Positions 16,119-23,962 of a DNA stretch of 37,871 nt are shown in pieces. The notes under the pieces are model-generated. The model was not told where the DNA came from. It did no database searches and worked only from the letters and a program-made list of their open reading frames with translations. Each line of letters starts with the position of its first letter. Positions within the stretch are counted from its first letter, which is position 1. The stretch is from the NCBI GenBank assembly GCA_021846845.1, contig JAJZWB010000019.1:1-37871 (forward strand), given 5' to 3'. Origin of the DNA: Actinomycetes bacterium. GTDB taxonomy: Bacteria; Actinomycetota; Thermoleophilia; Solirubrobacterales; Solirubrobacteraceae. The position numbers were made by a program, and so were the translations under genes.

Positions 16119-16757
16119 CTATGACGGACGCACGCCGGCCACGGTCGTGATCCTGCCGCCGAACAGGAACGCGGTCTGGCGCAGCGATGCCTCCATGTCG
16201 GCCGGCTCCAGGGCGGACACCGCGTCGCGTGGGATCACGACCTCGTACCAGCGCAGCGCCGCGCTCGCGGCGGTGTAGTGAACGCAGATGTTTGCGACCG
16301 TGCCGCAGATCACCAGCGTGCGCACCGCCCACAGCCGCAGGAGATGGTCCAGCGAGGTGCCGTGGAAGGCGTCGTACCGCAGCTTGCGGATGACGGTCTC
16401 GCCGGGCTCTGGCGTCAGCTCGTCGACGATCCTCCAGCCCCAGCTGCCGCTGCGCGCATGCTCGGGCCAGATCCTCCACTCGGGATCGCCCTCCTCGTGC
16501 GTGTCCTGCGTGAACACGACCCTCATGCCGCGCGCGCGGGCGAGCCTCAGCAGCGCGGCGATCGACGGCACGGTCGCCGCCGCGTCGGGGACCCGCAGGG
16601 CGCCGGCCTCGGCGACGAAGTCGTTCTGCATGTCCACGACCACCAGCGCCGAGCTCGCAGCGTCCAGACGCACCTCTTCGTGGACCACGTAGCCTGGATC
16701 CGGCGCGGTCGACCGCGCTGCGCGGCGCCGCTCGTCGGGTGGATGCTCCGCCGTCAT
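16119..16757 (-). CDS. Isochorismatase-like cysteine hydrolase
   Basis: About 212 residues from ATG 16757 (MTAEHPP), preceded by TTGGTGG; the track ORF adds six codons. The catalytic triad of the family is complete: Asp in ALVVVDMQNDFV, Lys in TVIRKLRYDAF, and the nucleophilic Cys in GTVANICVHYTAASA, which is preceded by the cis-peptide pair VA. These enzymes hydrolyse amide or ester bonds of small molecules such as nicotinamide, N-carbamoyl amines, biuret or isochorismate. The NICVHYTA sequence with Cys argues against true isochorismatases such as EntB, which lack the Cys. It sits between the two-component genes (43-bp gap) and the CynX-type transporter (19-bp gap), all leftward. Confidence 0.87.
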   Translation of the reverse strand: MTAEHPPDERRRAARSTAPDPGYVVHEEVRLDAASSALVVVDMQNDFVAEAGALRVPDAAATVPSIAALLRLARARGMRVVFTQDTHEEGDPEWRIWPEHARSGSWGWRIVDELTPEPGETVIRKLRYDAFHGTSLDHLLRLWAVRTLVICGTVANICVHYTAASAALRWYEVVIPRDAVSALEPADMEASLRQTAFLFGGRITTVAGVRPS

Positions 16758-16800
16758 GCCACCAAGGCTACGCACGTCCCGCCCGCCGGCAGCGGAGGGG

Positions 16801-18264
16801 TCACCTCGCTCGCCAGGCCCCGTCGACGCCGTCTGCCTGCGGCGCCGACGCGGGCCCGAAGCAGATGCGCATCACCGCACCGCCGCCGGGGGCGTTGCCC
16901 GCCTCGGCGAACCCGCCGTGAGCCTCGGCCGCCTGGCGGACGATCGCCAGGCCGAGACCGGAGCCGGGTTTGGAGCGCGCGTCACGGGCCCGGTGGAAGC
17001 GATCGAAAACGAACGGCAGGTCCTCCTCACGGAAGCCGGGGCCGTGATCGGCGACCGTCAGCACACCGCCTCGCAGCGTCACCTGCACCGATCCGCCGTC
17101 GGCGCCGTACTTGGCCGCGTTGTCCAGCAGGTTGCTCACCGCACGCGCGATCCGGTCCCCCTCTCCGTGCACCAGCGCCGGCTCGATGTCGGCCTGGAAG
17201 ACCAGCCCGGGCGCCCGGCGCCGGGCCCTCGTCACGGCCGCCTCGACGATCTGATCGAGCCGCACGTCCCCCGGGTCGGCCCCCGGCTTGGCTCCCCGCG
17301 CCAGCTCGACGACGTCCGAGACGAGCGCCGTGAGGTCGTCGAGCTCGTCGATCACATCCTGCCGCAGCGCCGTGCGGTCCTCCGGCGACAGCCGCTCCTC
17401 GTCACGCATGAGCTGCAGGTTGGCTCTGATCGATGCGATCGGGGTGCGCAGCTCGTGCGATGCGTCGGCGACCAGGTTGCGCTGCGCTCGCACCGCCTGC
17501 GCGAGCGCGTCCAGCGTGCGGTTGAAGGCCTGGGCGAGACGTCCCAGCTCGTCATGGGTGGAGATGTCGACGCGCTCGGACTCCAGCCGCTCCGGGTTGT
17601 CGGCGATCGCCTCGGTCTGGCGCGTGAAGCGCGCGATCGGCGCAAGCGCCGTCCGGGCGACGAGGAAGCCGAGCACAGCCGCGAACGCGGCGCCCAGCGC
17701 CGCGATCACCACCAGCAGCACCTGCTGCTTGCGCAGCGTCCGCTCGACGTCGCTGAGCGGCAGCGCCACCAGCAGCGCTCCACGGTTGGCTATCCCGGTC
17801 GCCAGCACGCGCAGGTCGGTCCCGTTGGCCGTTCGATCGCTGAACCGGCGCCCCGACCCGCTCGCCGCCAGCGCGCGATCTGTGGCGATCACCGGGATCC
17901 GGCCGTTCTGGCCGGGCGGTACGTACACGGTGCCATCGGGATGCACCAGCGTCACCACCCCGGTGGCGCCGCCGAACGCTGGCCCCGCGTCGCCGAGGTT
18001 CAGGCCCTCGCCGGGATCGCCGGTCTGATCGGGCGAGGAGAACGATCCCGTGTCCTGGCCTCCGGACTCTGACCCTGGTGCAGGCGCTCCGCCGGCCGGC
18101 AGTCCCGCGCGCGCGAGGATGTTGCTCGCGAGGCTGCGCAGCGAGTTGTCGACCTGCCCGTACAGCTGCGAGCTGAGGCCCGCATAGGCGGAGACGCTCA
18201 CGGCGATCACGGCGATCGCCACCGCGATTCCGCTGGCGAGTCCCAGCCTGACGCGAAGGCTCAC
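16801..18264 (-). CDS. Membrane sensor histidine kinase (MprB-like)
   Basis: A 487-residue HisKA-type kinase. TM1 is residues about 8-30, followed by an extracytoplasmic sensor region of about 150 residues with a Gly/Ser/Asp-rich linker. TM2 is about 182-203, a HAMP domain spans about 203-255, and the phosphoacceptor His270 lies in LVADASHELRTPIASIRANL. The ATP-binding domain has the N-box NLLDNAAKYG, G1 VADHGPGFREEDLPFVFDRFHRA, and G2 GSGLGLAIVRQ. The ATG overlaps the regulator stop by four bases (ATGA), which is typical of a translationally coupled pair. The stimulus is unknown; the family often senses envelope stress. Confidence 0.93.
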   Translation of the reverse strand: MSLRVRLGLASGIAVAIAVIAVSVSAYAGLSSQLYGQVDNSLRSLASNILARAGLPAGGAPAPGSESGGQDTGSFSSPDQTGDPGEGLNLGDAGPAFGGATGVVTLVHPDGTVYVPPGQNGRIPVIATDRALAASGSGRRFSDRTANGTDLRVLATGIANRGALLVALPLSDVERTLRKQQVLLVVIAALGAAFAAVLGFLVARTALAPIARFTRQTEAIADNPERLESERVDISTHDELGRLAQAFNRTLDALAQAVRAQRNLVADASHELRTPIASIRANLQLMRDEERLSPEDRTALRQDVIDELDDLTALVSDVVELARGAKPGADPGDVRLDQIVEAAVTRARRRAPGLVFQADIEPALVHGEGDRIARAVSNLLDNAAKYGADGGSVQVTLRGGVLTVADHGPGFREEDLPFVFDRFHRARDARSKPGSGLGLAIVRQAAEAHGGFAEAGNAPGGGAVMRICFGPASAPQADGVDGAWRAR

Positions 18265-18944
18265 TCCCCGGGCTCTCTGAGCGCGTAGCCGACGCCGCGA
18301 ACCGTGTGGATCAGCGGTCGGGAGCCCGCATCCTCCAGCTTGCGGCGCAGGTAGCCGACGTATACGCGCAGCGCGTTGGAGGTGGGCCCGAAGTCGTAGC
18401 CCCAGACGCGGTCGTAGATCAGGCTGTGCGGCAGGACCCTGCGCGAGTTGAGCATCAGCAGCTCCAGCAGCTGGTATTCGGTGCGGGTCAGCTCCACGAA
18501 CGTGCCGGACACCTCGACGCCGTGGCGGGCCCGGTCGAGGCGCAGCTCCGCGAACGTGAGACCGCCGTCGACGTCGCCCTCGCCTCCCGCGCGGCGCAGG
18601 AGCGCCCGCAGCCGCGCGCGCAGCTCATCGATGTCGAACGGCTTGACGAGGTAGTCGTCGGCGCCCGCATCGAGGCCGTCGATCCGGTCAGAGACCGCGT
18701 CGCGGGCGGTCAGCATCAGGATCGGCACGCGGTTGCCCTCTCTCCGCAGGAGCCGGCAGACCTGCAGGCCATCGATGTCGGGGAGCCCGATGTCGAGCAC
18801 GACCGCGTCGGGCACCACGGCCGCCACCTGCGCCATCGCCTCCGAACCGCTCGCGGCGGACACCACCTCGTATCCGGACAGCGACAGCGCGCGGCGCAGC
18901 ACGTCGCGCAGCGCCCTGTCATCGTCGACCACGAGCAGCCTCAT
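18261..18944 (-). CDS. OmpR/PhoB-family response regulator (MprA-like)
   Basis: A 227-residue regulator. The receiver domain (1-120) has the acidic pocket VDDD (residues 7-9), phospho-acceptor Asp51 in AVVLDIGLP, Thr79 in MLTA and Lys101 in LVKPF. The C-terminal winged helix (about 130-225) includes VELTRTEYQLLELLMLNSRRVLPHSLIYDRVWGYDF and the recognition helix NALRVYVGYLRRKLE. It is the first gene of the pair with the kinase. Upstream lie two abutting 11-bp direct repeats, the usual arrangement for this family, and a -10 element placed for a leaderless transcript, so autoregulation is likely. Confidence 0.94.
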   Translation of the reverse strand: MRLLVVDDDRALRDVLRRALSLSGYEVVSAASGSEAMAQVAAVVPDAVVLDIGLPDIDGLQVCRLLRREGNRVPILMLTARDAVSDRIDGLDAGADDYLVKPFDIDELRARLRALLRRAGGEGDVDGGLTFAELRLDRARHGVEVSGTFVELTRTEYQLLELLMLNSRRVLPHSLIYDRVWGYDFGPTSNALRVYVGYLRRKLEDAGSRPLIHTVRGVGYALREPGE

Positions 18945-18950
18945 GCGTTG

Positions 18951-18956
18951 ATTCTG
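18951..18956 (-). promoter_or_regulatory. -10 element of the two-component operon, leaderless
   Basis: On the minus strand CAGAAT ends six bases before the regulator ATG, so the start codon A is the seventh base downstream. No Shine-Dalgarno or good -35 is visible; activator dependence would explain the weak -35. Confidence 0.5.
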
Positions 18957-18984
18957 GTCGCTGCAACGGCGCTGCGCGAGACGC

Positions 18985-19006
18985 TCATACGCTGCCCTTA
19001 CGCTGC
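18985..19006. promoter_or_regulatory. Two abutting 11-bp direct repeats, probable response-regulator box
   Basis: On the minus strand GCAGCGTAAGG is followed directly by GCAGCGTATGA (9 of 11 identical). The one-turn spacing fits head-to-tail binding of an OmpR/PhoB-type dimer, and the site lies about 40-60 bp upstream of the regulator start. Confidence 0.65.
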
Positions 19007-19025
19007 GGCCGCGGACGAGCCCGCG

Positions 19026-19427
19026 TCAGCGGGCCGCGCGCTCGCGCAGGACTGCGCCGAGGATGCCGTTCAGGAACGCCGGCGCGCCCGCGCCGCAGAA
19101 CTCCTTCGCGGTCTCGATCGCCTCGTCGATCGCGCCTTCGGGCGGGATCGGGCGATCGCCCGGGAGCACCTCAGGATGGAGGATCTCGAGCAGCGCCACG
19201 CGCAGGATCGCCCGCTCCAGCGGCGCGATCCGCTCAAGGCTCCAGTCGGCCGCGTGCTCGGCGATCAGCGCGTCGAGCTCGGCCTGGTGCTCACGGACCT
19301 GCTCGGCGAGCGCCAGCGTGAAGATGTGGACGTCGCGCGGCAGCGAGTCGCCCAGTGGGCGCGAGAGGAGATCGCTCTGGTAGAGCGCCCACACGGCGGC
19401 GCGCCGCTGCTCGGTCCGCCTCGCCAC
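19026..19427 (-). CDS. nusB: Transcription antitermination factor NusB
   Basis: A 133-residue all-helical RNA-binding protein, normal length for the family. Recognisable blocks are RRAAVWALYQSDL near the N-terminus, the RIAPLERAILRVALLEIL core (family pattern ...R...ERAILR.A..E) and the C-terminal AIDEAIETAKEFCGAGAPAFLNGILGAVL. NusB binds boxA with S10 to support rRNA antitermination. It begins four bases after the stop of the M24 peptidase gene, the same downstream order as in actinobacterial aro-pepQ-efp-nusB clusters, but no efp lies between. Confidence 0.93.
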   Translation of the reverse strand: MARRTEQRRAAVWALYQSDLLSRPLGDSLPRDVHIFTLALAEQVREHQAELDALIAEHAADWSLERIAPLERAILRVALLEILHPEVLPGDRPIPPEGAIDEAIETAKEFCGAGAPAFLNGILGAVLRERAAR

Positions 19428-19431
19428 GCGC

Positions 19432-20505
19432 TCAGCCGACGATCTGCAGCTCTTTCGGCAGCGAGGTCAAGACGCGCGTGCCGGTATCCGTCACCACGAC
19501 GAGGTCCTCGATGCGCACCCCGAAGCGGCCGGGCAGGTAGACGCCGGGCTCGACGGTGACGACGTTCCCGGCGGCGAGCACCGACTCGGACCGCTGCGAG
19601 AGCCTTGGCGCCTCATGTATCTCCAGTCCGACGCCGTGCCCGAGCCCGTGGCCGTAGTGCTCGGCGTGGCCGGCACCGTCGATCACCGCCCGCGCGGCGG
19701 CGTCGGCCTCACGTCCTCCGACGCCCGGACGGACCGCCTCCAGACCGAGCCGCTGCGCCTCGCGCACCAGCTCGTACGCGGCGCGGGCCTCCTCGCCTGG
19801 CTCTCCGGTGGCGACCGTGCGCGTGCAATCGGAGCAGTAGCCGTCCAGCTGCGCGCCCCAGTCGATCACCACCAGCTGGTTGGGGACGATCTCGACGTCG
19901 CGGGGCTCGGCGTGCGGGAGGGCGCCATGCGGACCGCACGCGACGATCGGGTCGAACGAGGTTCCCTGAGCGCCGCGGTCGACCATCGCCCTCGTCAGCG
20001 CCGTCGCGACCTCGCGCTCCGTGCGCCCCACGAGCCCCTGCTCGAGGATCGAAGCCAGCGCTTCGTCCGCGAGCCGAGTCGCCTCAGCGATCATCCTGAT
20101 CTCATCCGGCTCCTTGACCAGTCGCAGCTCCTCGACCGGGTCGCCGGCCGCGACCAGCTCCACGCCCGGCGGGAGCGACTGACGCAGGTGCGCGTGGGCG
20201 CGGACGGTCAGATGGGCGTCCTCGAATGCCAGCCGGAGCGCGCCGGCGCCGACCAGCTCGATCACCCCGTCGATCAGGTCCTGGGCGACGATCCGGCGCT
20301 CGAACGCATCCCCGACCTCCACCGCGGACTGCTCGATATACCGGAAGTCGGTGAGGAATGTCCGCGCACGTGGCCCGAGCAGCACGGCCCCGTTGGAGCC
20401 CGTGTAGCCGGTCAGGTAGCGCACGTTGACCAGCGAGGTGACCATCAGCAGGTCCGCCCCGAGGTCGGGCAGGCGCTCGACCAGCCTTGCGGCGCGACCG
20501 CTCAC
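19432..20505 (-). CDS. M24 aminopeptidase P / Xaa-Pro peptidase-like
   Basis: About 357 residues from GTG 20505, which overlaps the aroQ stop (GTGA); the track ORF extends into aroQ antisense-like sequence. The N-terminal creatinase-like domain (about 1-130) contains VNVRYLTGYTGSNGAVLL. The C-terminal pita-bread domain keeps all five dimetal ligands: two Asp in VVIDWGAQLDGYCSDCTRTV, His in HGLGHGVGLEIHE, and two Glu in VTVEPGVYLPGRFGVRIEDLVVV. It cleaves the N-terminal residue before proline. In actinobacteria the gene (pepQ/pepP-like) routinely sits between aroQ and efp or nusB, as here. Confidence 0.92.
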   Translation of the reverse strand: MSGRAARLVERLPDLGADLLMVTSLVNVRYLTGYTGSNGAVLLGPRARTFLTDFRYIEQSAVEVGDAFERRIVAQDLIDGVIELVGAGALRLAFEDAHLTVRAHAHLRQSLPPGVELVAAGDPVEELRLVKEPDEIRMIAEATRLADEALASILEQGLVGRTEREVATALTRAMVDRGAQGTSFDPIVACGPHGALPHAEPRDVEIVPNQLVVIDWGAQLDGYCSDCTRTVATGEPGEEARAAYELVREAQRLGLEAVRPGVGGREADAAARAVIDGAGHAEHYGHGLGHGVGLEIHEAPRLSQRSESVLAAGNVVTVEPGVYLPGRFGVRIEDLVVVTDTGTRVLTSLPKELQIVG

Positions 20506-20981
20506 CGGGCCGCCATCTCCCCCGTGCGCTCGGCCCCCTGCTCGAGCCGCTGCGCAAGCGCCAGCAGCCCGTCTCGGTAGCCGAGCGGGCCGCGGCCGGC
20601 GATGCGCGCCAGGCACAGGTCGGAGATCACCGAGACGCGGCGAAACGGCTCACGGGCATCGACATCGGACAGGTGGACCTCGACCGCGGGCAGGCCGGTC
20701 AGCTCCAGCGCGTCGCGAATCGCGTACGAGTAGTGCGTCCAGGCCCCGGGGTTGAGGACCACTCCGTCGACGTCGCCGCGGAGCCCGTGCAGGTGCTCGA
20801 CGAACTCGCCCTCGTGGTTGGTCTGGAAGAAGCGCGGCTCTACCCCGAGATCCGCGGCCGCGTCGGCGATCGAGCGCTCAAGCTCCGCCAGCGTCAGGGA
20901 GCCGTAATGGGCGGGGTCGCGCCGGCCCAGCTGGTCCAGGTTGACCCCATGCATGATCTCGATCCGCATGCGCACGCGCAC
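20502..20981 (-). CDS. aroQ: Type II 3-dehydroquinate dehydratase, somewhat divergent
   Basis: A 159-residue shikimate-pathway enzyme (3-dehydroquinate to 3-dehydroshikimate), normal length. Family landmarks: HGVNLDQLGRRDPAHYG (usually NGPNLNLLG.R.P..YG, with catalytic Arg and Tyr), NPGAWTHYSYAIRDAL (usually NPGAYTHTSVAIRDAL; Asn and His kept), EVHLSDVDAREPFRRVSVISD (usually EVHISN...RE.FR) and the GRGPLGYRDGL end. Catalytic residues appear present, with several flanking substitutions (NGP to HGV, AYTHTS to AWTHYS, SN to SD). The start could be GTG 20981, with AGGG eight bases upstream, or ATG 20969. Confidence 0.9.
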   Translation of the reverse strand: MRVRMRIEIMHGVNLDQLGRRDPAHYGSLTLAELERSIADAAADLGVEPRFFQTNHEGEFVEHLHGLRGDVDGVVLNPGAWTHYSYAIRDALELTGLPAVEVHLSDVDAREPFRRVSVISDLCLARIAGRGPLGYRDGLLALAQRLEQGAERTGEMAAR

Positions 20982-21037
20982 GCAACGACCCTAGCGGGTC
21001 CGGAGGGCCGGAGGTCGCGCGCCGTGCCGGACGCCAG

Positions 21038-22612
21038 TCAGCGGGCGAGCTCGCGCACCGCGGCGATCAGATCCCGGGTGGGGACCTCGCACCCCGGCCT
21101 CGGCTCGCCCGGCTCGGACAGCAGCACGAACGGCACCGGGCCCGAGCCGACCCGCTTCTTGTCGCGCGCGGTGGCGACGACGACCGCATCGGGGTCGAAC
21201 CGCCCGCGGCCGGTCGGCAGGCCGCGCGCGCGCAGCAGCTCCGCCACCTCGCCGCGCAGGTCATCCGCTCCCGAGAGCCGCAGCGCCGCCATCAGCCCGA
21301 GCGCGACGGCCTCCCCGTGGCGGTACGTCGCGTAGCCGGTGACGGTCTCGATCGCATGCCCCACCGTGTGCCCGAGGTTGAGCACCTGGCGCAGACCGGC
21401 ATCGCGCTCGTCGCGCGCGACGATCCGCAGCTTGGTGTGCGCGCAGGCCGCGACGATTCGCGGCCAGTTCGGGTCCTCCCAGCCGGCGCCGCCGCGAACC
21501 CGCTCCCACAGCCAGCCGCCTGCGATCAGCGCTGTCTTGACCACCTCCGCGTAGCCTGCCGCGAGCTCCGCCGGGGGAAGGGTCGCGAGCGCGTCGGTGT
21601 CTGCGATCACGGCCCTCGGCTGGTGAAAGACGCCGACGTAGTTCTTGGCCTCTGGAAGATCCACCCCCGTCTTGCCGCCGTAGGCCGAATCGACCTGGGC
21701 CACGAGCGTGGTCGGCACCTGGACGATCCGCACCCCGCGCTGGTAGGTGGCGGCGCAGAAGCCGGCGAGGTCGCCGACGACGCCACCACCGAGTGCCACC
21801 ACGACATCGGCGCGCGTCATGCCGGCGCGAGCGAGCTCCGTCCAGACGATCTCGGCGTGCGCGACGGTCTTGGACTGCTCGCCGGGCATCACCGTCACCC
21901 GCCCGTCGACGGCTCCGAGCCGATCGCCGTACAGCCGCGCGGCGTTGTAGTCGCTGACCACGAACCGGCGACCGGCGACGGTGGCCGGCCAGAACGGCCG
22001 CTCGCCGAGCAGTCCGGGGCCGACATAGGCCGGATGGTCGCCCGACGCGGTGGATGCCCAGAGCATCGTGACCCTGTCGGGCACGCCCTCGTGAGCGGCC
22101 AGCACCGCGGCCATCGACCTGCTGGCCTGATGGCCGACGATCACGTCGGCGGCCGCGGCGTACAGCGGCTCGCGCTCGGCGTGCAGGCGCACGAAACGCT
22201 CCCGGTCCGCGGCCAGCGGCCTGGACCCTTCGCCGCAGCGAGCCCACGCCGTCTCGGGGTCGACGTCGAGCCAGACCACGAGGTGGCCGCGGAGCGCCTC
22301 GCGAACCGCCGCGGAGCCGATCGCCCCCCCGCCGAGCGCCAGGACGCGCCGCGCGGCGCGACCGTCAGGCCCCCGCCGGGAGGCCTCCTGCGCGAGCAGC
22401 TCGAGCGTGATGCGCTCCTCGGCGGCGCGGAAGGCGCCCTCGCCGTCCCGCGCGAAGATCTGCTCGATCCGATGCCCGAGCCGCCCCTCGATCTCGCGAT
22501 CGACGTCGACCGCCTCGGCGCCGAGCGCGTCCGCAACGGCACGCGCGGCGGTCGACTTCCCGGCCCCCATGAAGCCGATCAGCGCGACGGCCGGCGTCAG
22601 ATGTCCCCCCAC
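21038..22612 (-). CDS. aroKB: Bifunctional shikimate kinase / 3-dehydroquinate synthase
   Basis: A 524-residue fusion. Residues 1 to about 170 are shikimate kinase: P-loop GFMGAGKST at 13-21, VDVDREIEGRLGHRIEQIFARDGEGAFRAAEE, the Walker-like ALGGGAIG, and RPLAADRERF. Residues about 180-524 are 3-dehydroquinate synthase: PGEQSKT, ALGGGVVGDLAGFCAATYQRG, PTTLVAQVDSAYGGKTGVDLPEAKNYVGVFHQP, and zinc/substrate sites in LNLGHTVGHAIE and RHGEAVALGL. It catalyses the second and fifth steps of the pathway. The GTG start overlaps aroC by 16 bp. In most actinobacteria aroK and aroB are adjacent separate genes, so this is a simple fusion of neighbours. Confidence 0.93.
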   Translation of the reverse strand: MGGHLTPAVALIGFMGAGKSTAARAVADALGAEAVDVDREIEGRLGHRIEQIFARDGEGAFRAAEERITLELLAQEASRRGPDGRAARRVLALGGGAIGSAAVREALRGHLVVWLDVDPETAWARCGEGSRPLAADRERFVRLHAEREPLYAAAADVIVGHQASRSMAAVLAAHEGVPDRVTMLWASTASGDHPAYVGPGLLGERPFWPATVAGRRFVVSDYNAARLYGDRLGAVDGRVTVMPGEQSKTVAHAEIVWTELARAGMTRADVVVALGGGVVGDLAGFCAATYQRGVRIVQVPTTLVAQVDSAYGGKTGVDLPEAKNYVGVFHQPRAVIADTDALATLPPAELAAGYAEVVKTALIAGGWLWERVRGGAGWEDPNWPRIVAACAHTKLRIVARDERDAGLRQVLNLGHTVGHAIETVTGYATYRHGEAVALGLMAALRLSGADDLRGEVAELLRARGLPTGRGRFDPDAVVVATARDKKRVGSGPVPFVLLSEPGEPRPGCEVPTRDLIAAVRELAR

Positions 22613-23763
22613 CCGATCCGGTCGCGGTAGGCGCGCACCGCCGCTCGCGCGTCGTCGATGTGATCGCCGCCGAACTTGCGCCGATACGCGTCCGCGAGCA
22701 CGAACGCGACCATCGCCTCGGCGACCACCCCGGCGGCCGGCACGGTGCAGGAATCGGTTCGCTCGCGCAGGGCCTGCGCCGGAGCGTGGGTGGAGATGTC
22801 CACGGAGCGCAGCGGCTTGGTCAGCGTGGGCAGCGGCTTCATCGCCCCGCGCACGACGAGCGGCTCGCCGGTCGTCATCCCCCCCTCGACGCCGCCGGCG
22901 CGATTGGTCTCCCGGTGGAGGCCGCGCCGCTCGTCGTAGAAGATCTCGTCGTGTGCCCGGGAGCCCGGCAGACCGGCCACCTCGAGCCCATCGCCGATCG
23001 CGACCGCCTTGACCGCCTGGATCGAGAGGATCGCCTGGCCGAGCACGCCGTCGAGACGCTCCTGCCAGGAGACGTGCGAGCCGAGTCCGGGGACCAGGCC
23101 GAAGGCCCGCACCTCGAACACCCCGCCAAGCGACTCGTTCGCCTTTCGCAGCCGGTTGATCTCCTCGACCATCGCGCGACCGGCCTCGGCGTCCAGGCAG
23201 CGGACCGGCGATTCGTCGACGCCCCCGAAGTCATCGGGGCGCAGGTCGTCGCGGCGGGGCGCCGCGACGCCGGCGATCTGGATCACGTGCGAGAGCACCT
23301 GCACCCCCATCGCGGTCAGGAACGCCTTCGCTACCGCGCCGCCGGCGACGCGCGCCGCGGTCTCGCGCGCGCTCGCCCGCTCGAGGATGTCCCGCACGTC
23401 GGTGAGGCCGTACTTCTGCGTGCCGGCCAGGTCGGCATGACCCGGACGCGGGAGGTGGACCTCCGCCGGAGGGTCCTCCACGGGCCAGGGGCTCATGCGC
23501 TCCTGCCAGTTGGCGAAATCGCGATTGGCGACTGTGAGCGCGATCGGACCGCCGAGCGTCCGGCCGTGGCGGACGCCGGCGGTCACCTCGGCCCGGTCTC
23601 GCTCGATCTTCATCCTCCCACCGCGCCCGTGGCCCAGCTGGCGGCGGGCCAGGTCACGGTCGATCGCCTCTCGGTCGAGCATCAGGCCGGCCGGCATGCC
23701 CTCGACGATGCACGTCAGGCCCGGACCGTGAGACTCGCCGGCGGTCGTCAGCGTGAGCATCAT
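22597..23763 (-). CDS. aroC: Chorismate synthase
   Basis: A 388-residue FMN-dependent enzyme converting EPSP to chorismate. Signatures: LTTAGESHGPGLTCIVEGMPAGL at the N-terminus, RRQLGHGRGGRMKIERDRAEVTAGVRHGRTLGGPIAL, the long ASARETAARVAGGAVAKAFL block, GGVEGGMTTGEPLVVRGAMKPLPTL, and DSCTVPAAGVVAEAMVAFVLAD. Length is normal. The first ATG (23763) shares its A with the stop of the zinc-finger ORF upstream (TGATG), and its 3' end overlaps aroKB by 16 bp, so translation along this operon is probably coupled. Confidence 0.96.
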   Translation of the reverse strand: MMLTLTTAGESHGPGLTCIVEGMPAGLMLDREAIDRDLARRQLGHGRGGRMKIERDRAEVTAGVRHGRTLGGPIALTVANRDFANWQERMSPWPVEDPPAEVHLPRPGHADLAGTQKYGLTDVRDILERASARETAARVAGGAVAKAFLTAMGVQVLSHVIQIAGVAAPRRDDLRPDDFGGVDESPVRCLDAEAGRAMVEEINRLRKANESLGGVFEVRAFGLVPGLGSHVSWQERLDGVLGQAILSIQAVKAVAIGDGLEVAGLPGSRAHDEIFYDERRGLHRETNRAGGVEGGMTTGEPLVVRGAMKPLPTLTKPLRSVDISTHAPAQALRERTDSCTVPAAGVVAEAMVAFVLADAYRRKFGGDHIDDARAAVRAYRDRIGWGDI

Positions 23764-23951
23764 CAGACCGCTGCCGCGCCCTGCTCAGCCGGTGCCTGCT
23801 GCGCGTCGATCCCGGGGATCCGGTGACCGGTGCCACGACACCATGAACACACGACCTCGTGGGGAGTGCCGCCGAGGCCGGAGATCAGGCGTCCGGTGCC
23901 GCGGCAGGGGCTGCAGCGCTGCTCGCTGGGGTTGGTCTCGTCTACGGCCAC
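23763..23951 (-). CDS. 62-aa DnaJ-type zinc-finger-like protein in the aro operon
   Basis: A small protein from GTG 23951 (MAVDETNPSEQRCSPCRGTGRL...). It has two CxxCxGTG modules (CSPCRGTG and CSWCRGTG) 20 residues apart, the pattern of one DnaJ/RNHCP-like zinc-binding unit. It is joined by a conserved-looking ISGLGGTPHEVV segment and followed by an Ala/Gln-rich tail. The track shows it only as the end of a false 344-aa ORF that is an aroE shadow. It starts 11 bp after the aroE stop and ends in a one-base overlap with the aroC ATG, so it is almost certainly expressed with these genes. I know no function; a metal- or nucleic-acid-binding or scaffold role is speculation. Confidence 0.75.
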   Translation of the reverse strand: MAVDETNPSEQRCSPCRGTGRLISGLGGTPHEVVCSWCRGTGHRIPGIDAQQAPAEQGAAAV

Positions 23952-23962
23952 GGCCGGGCAGG

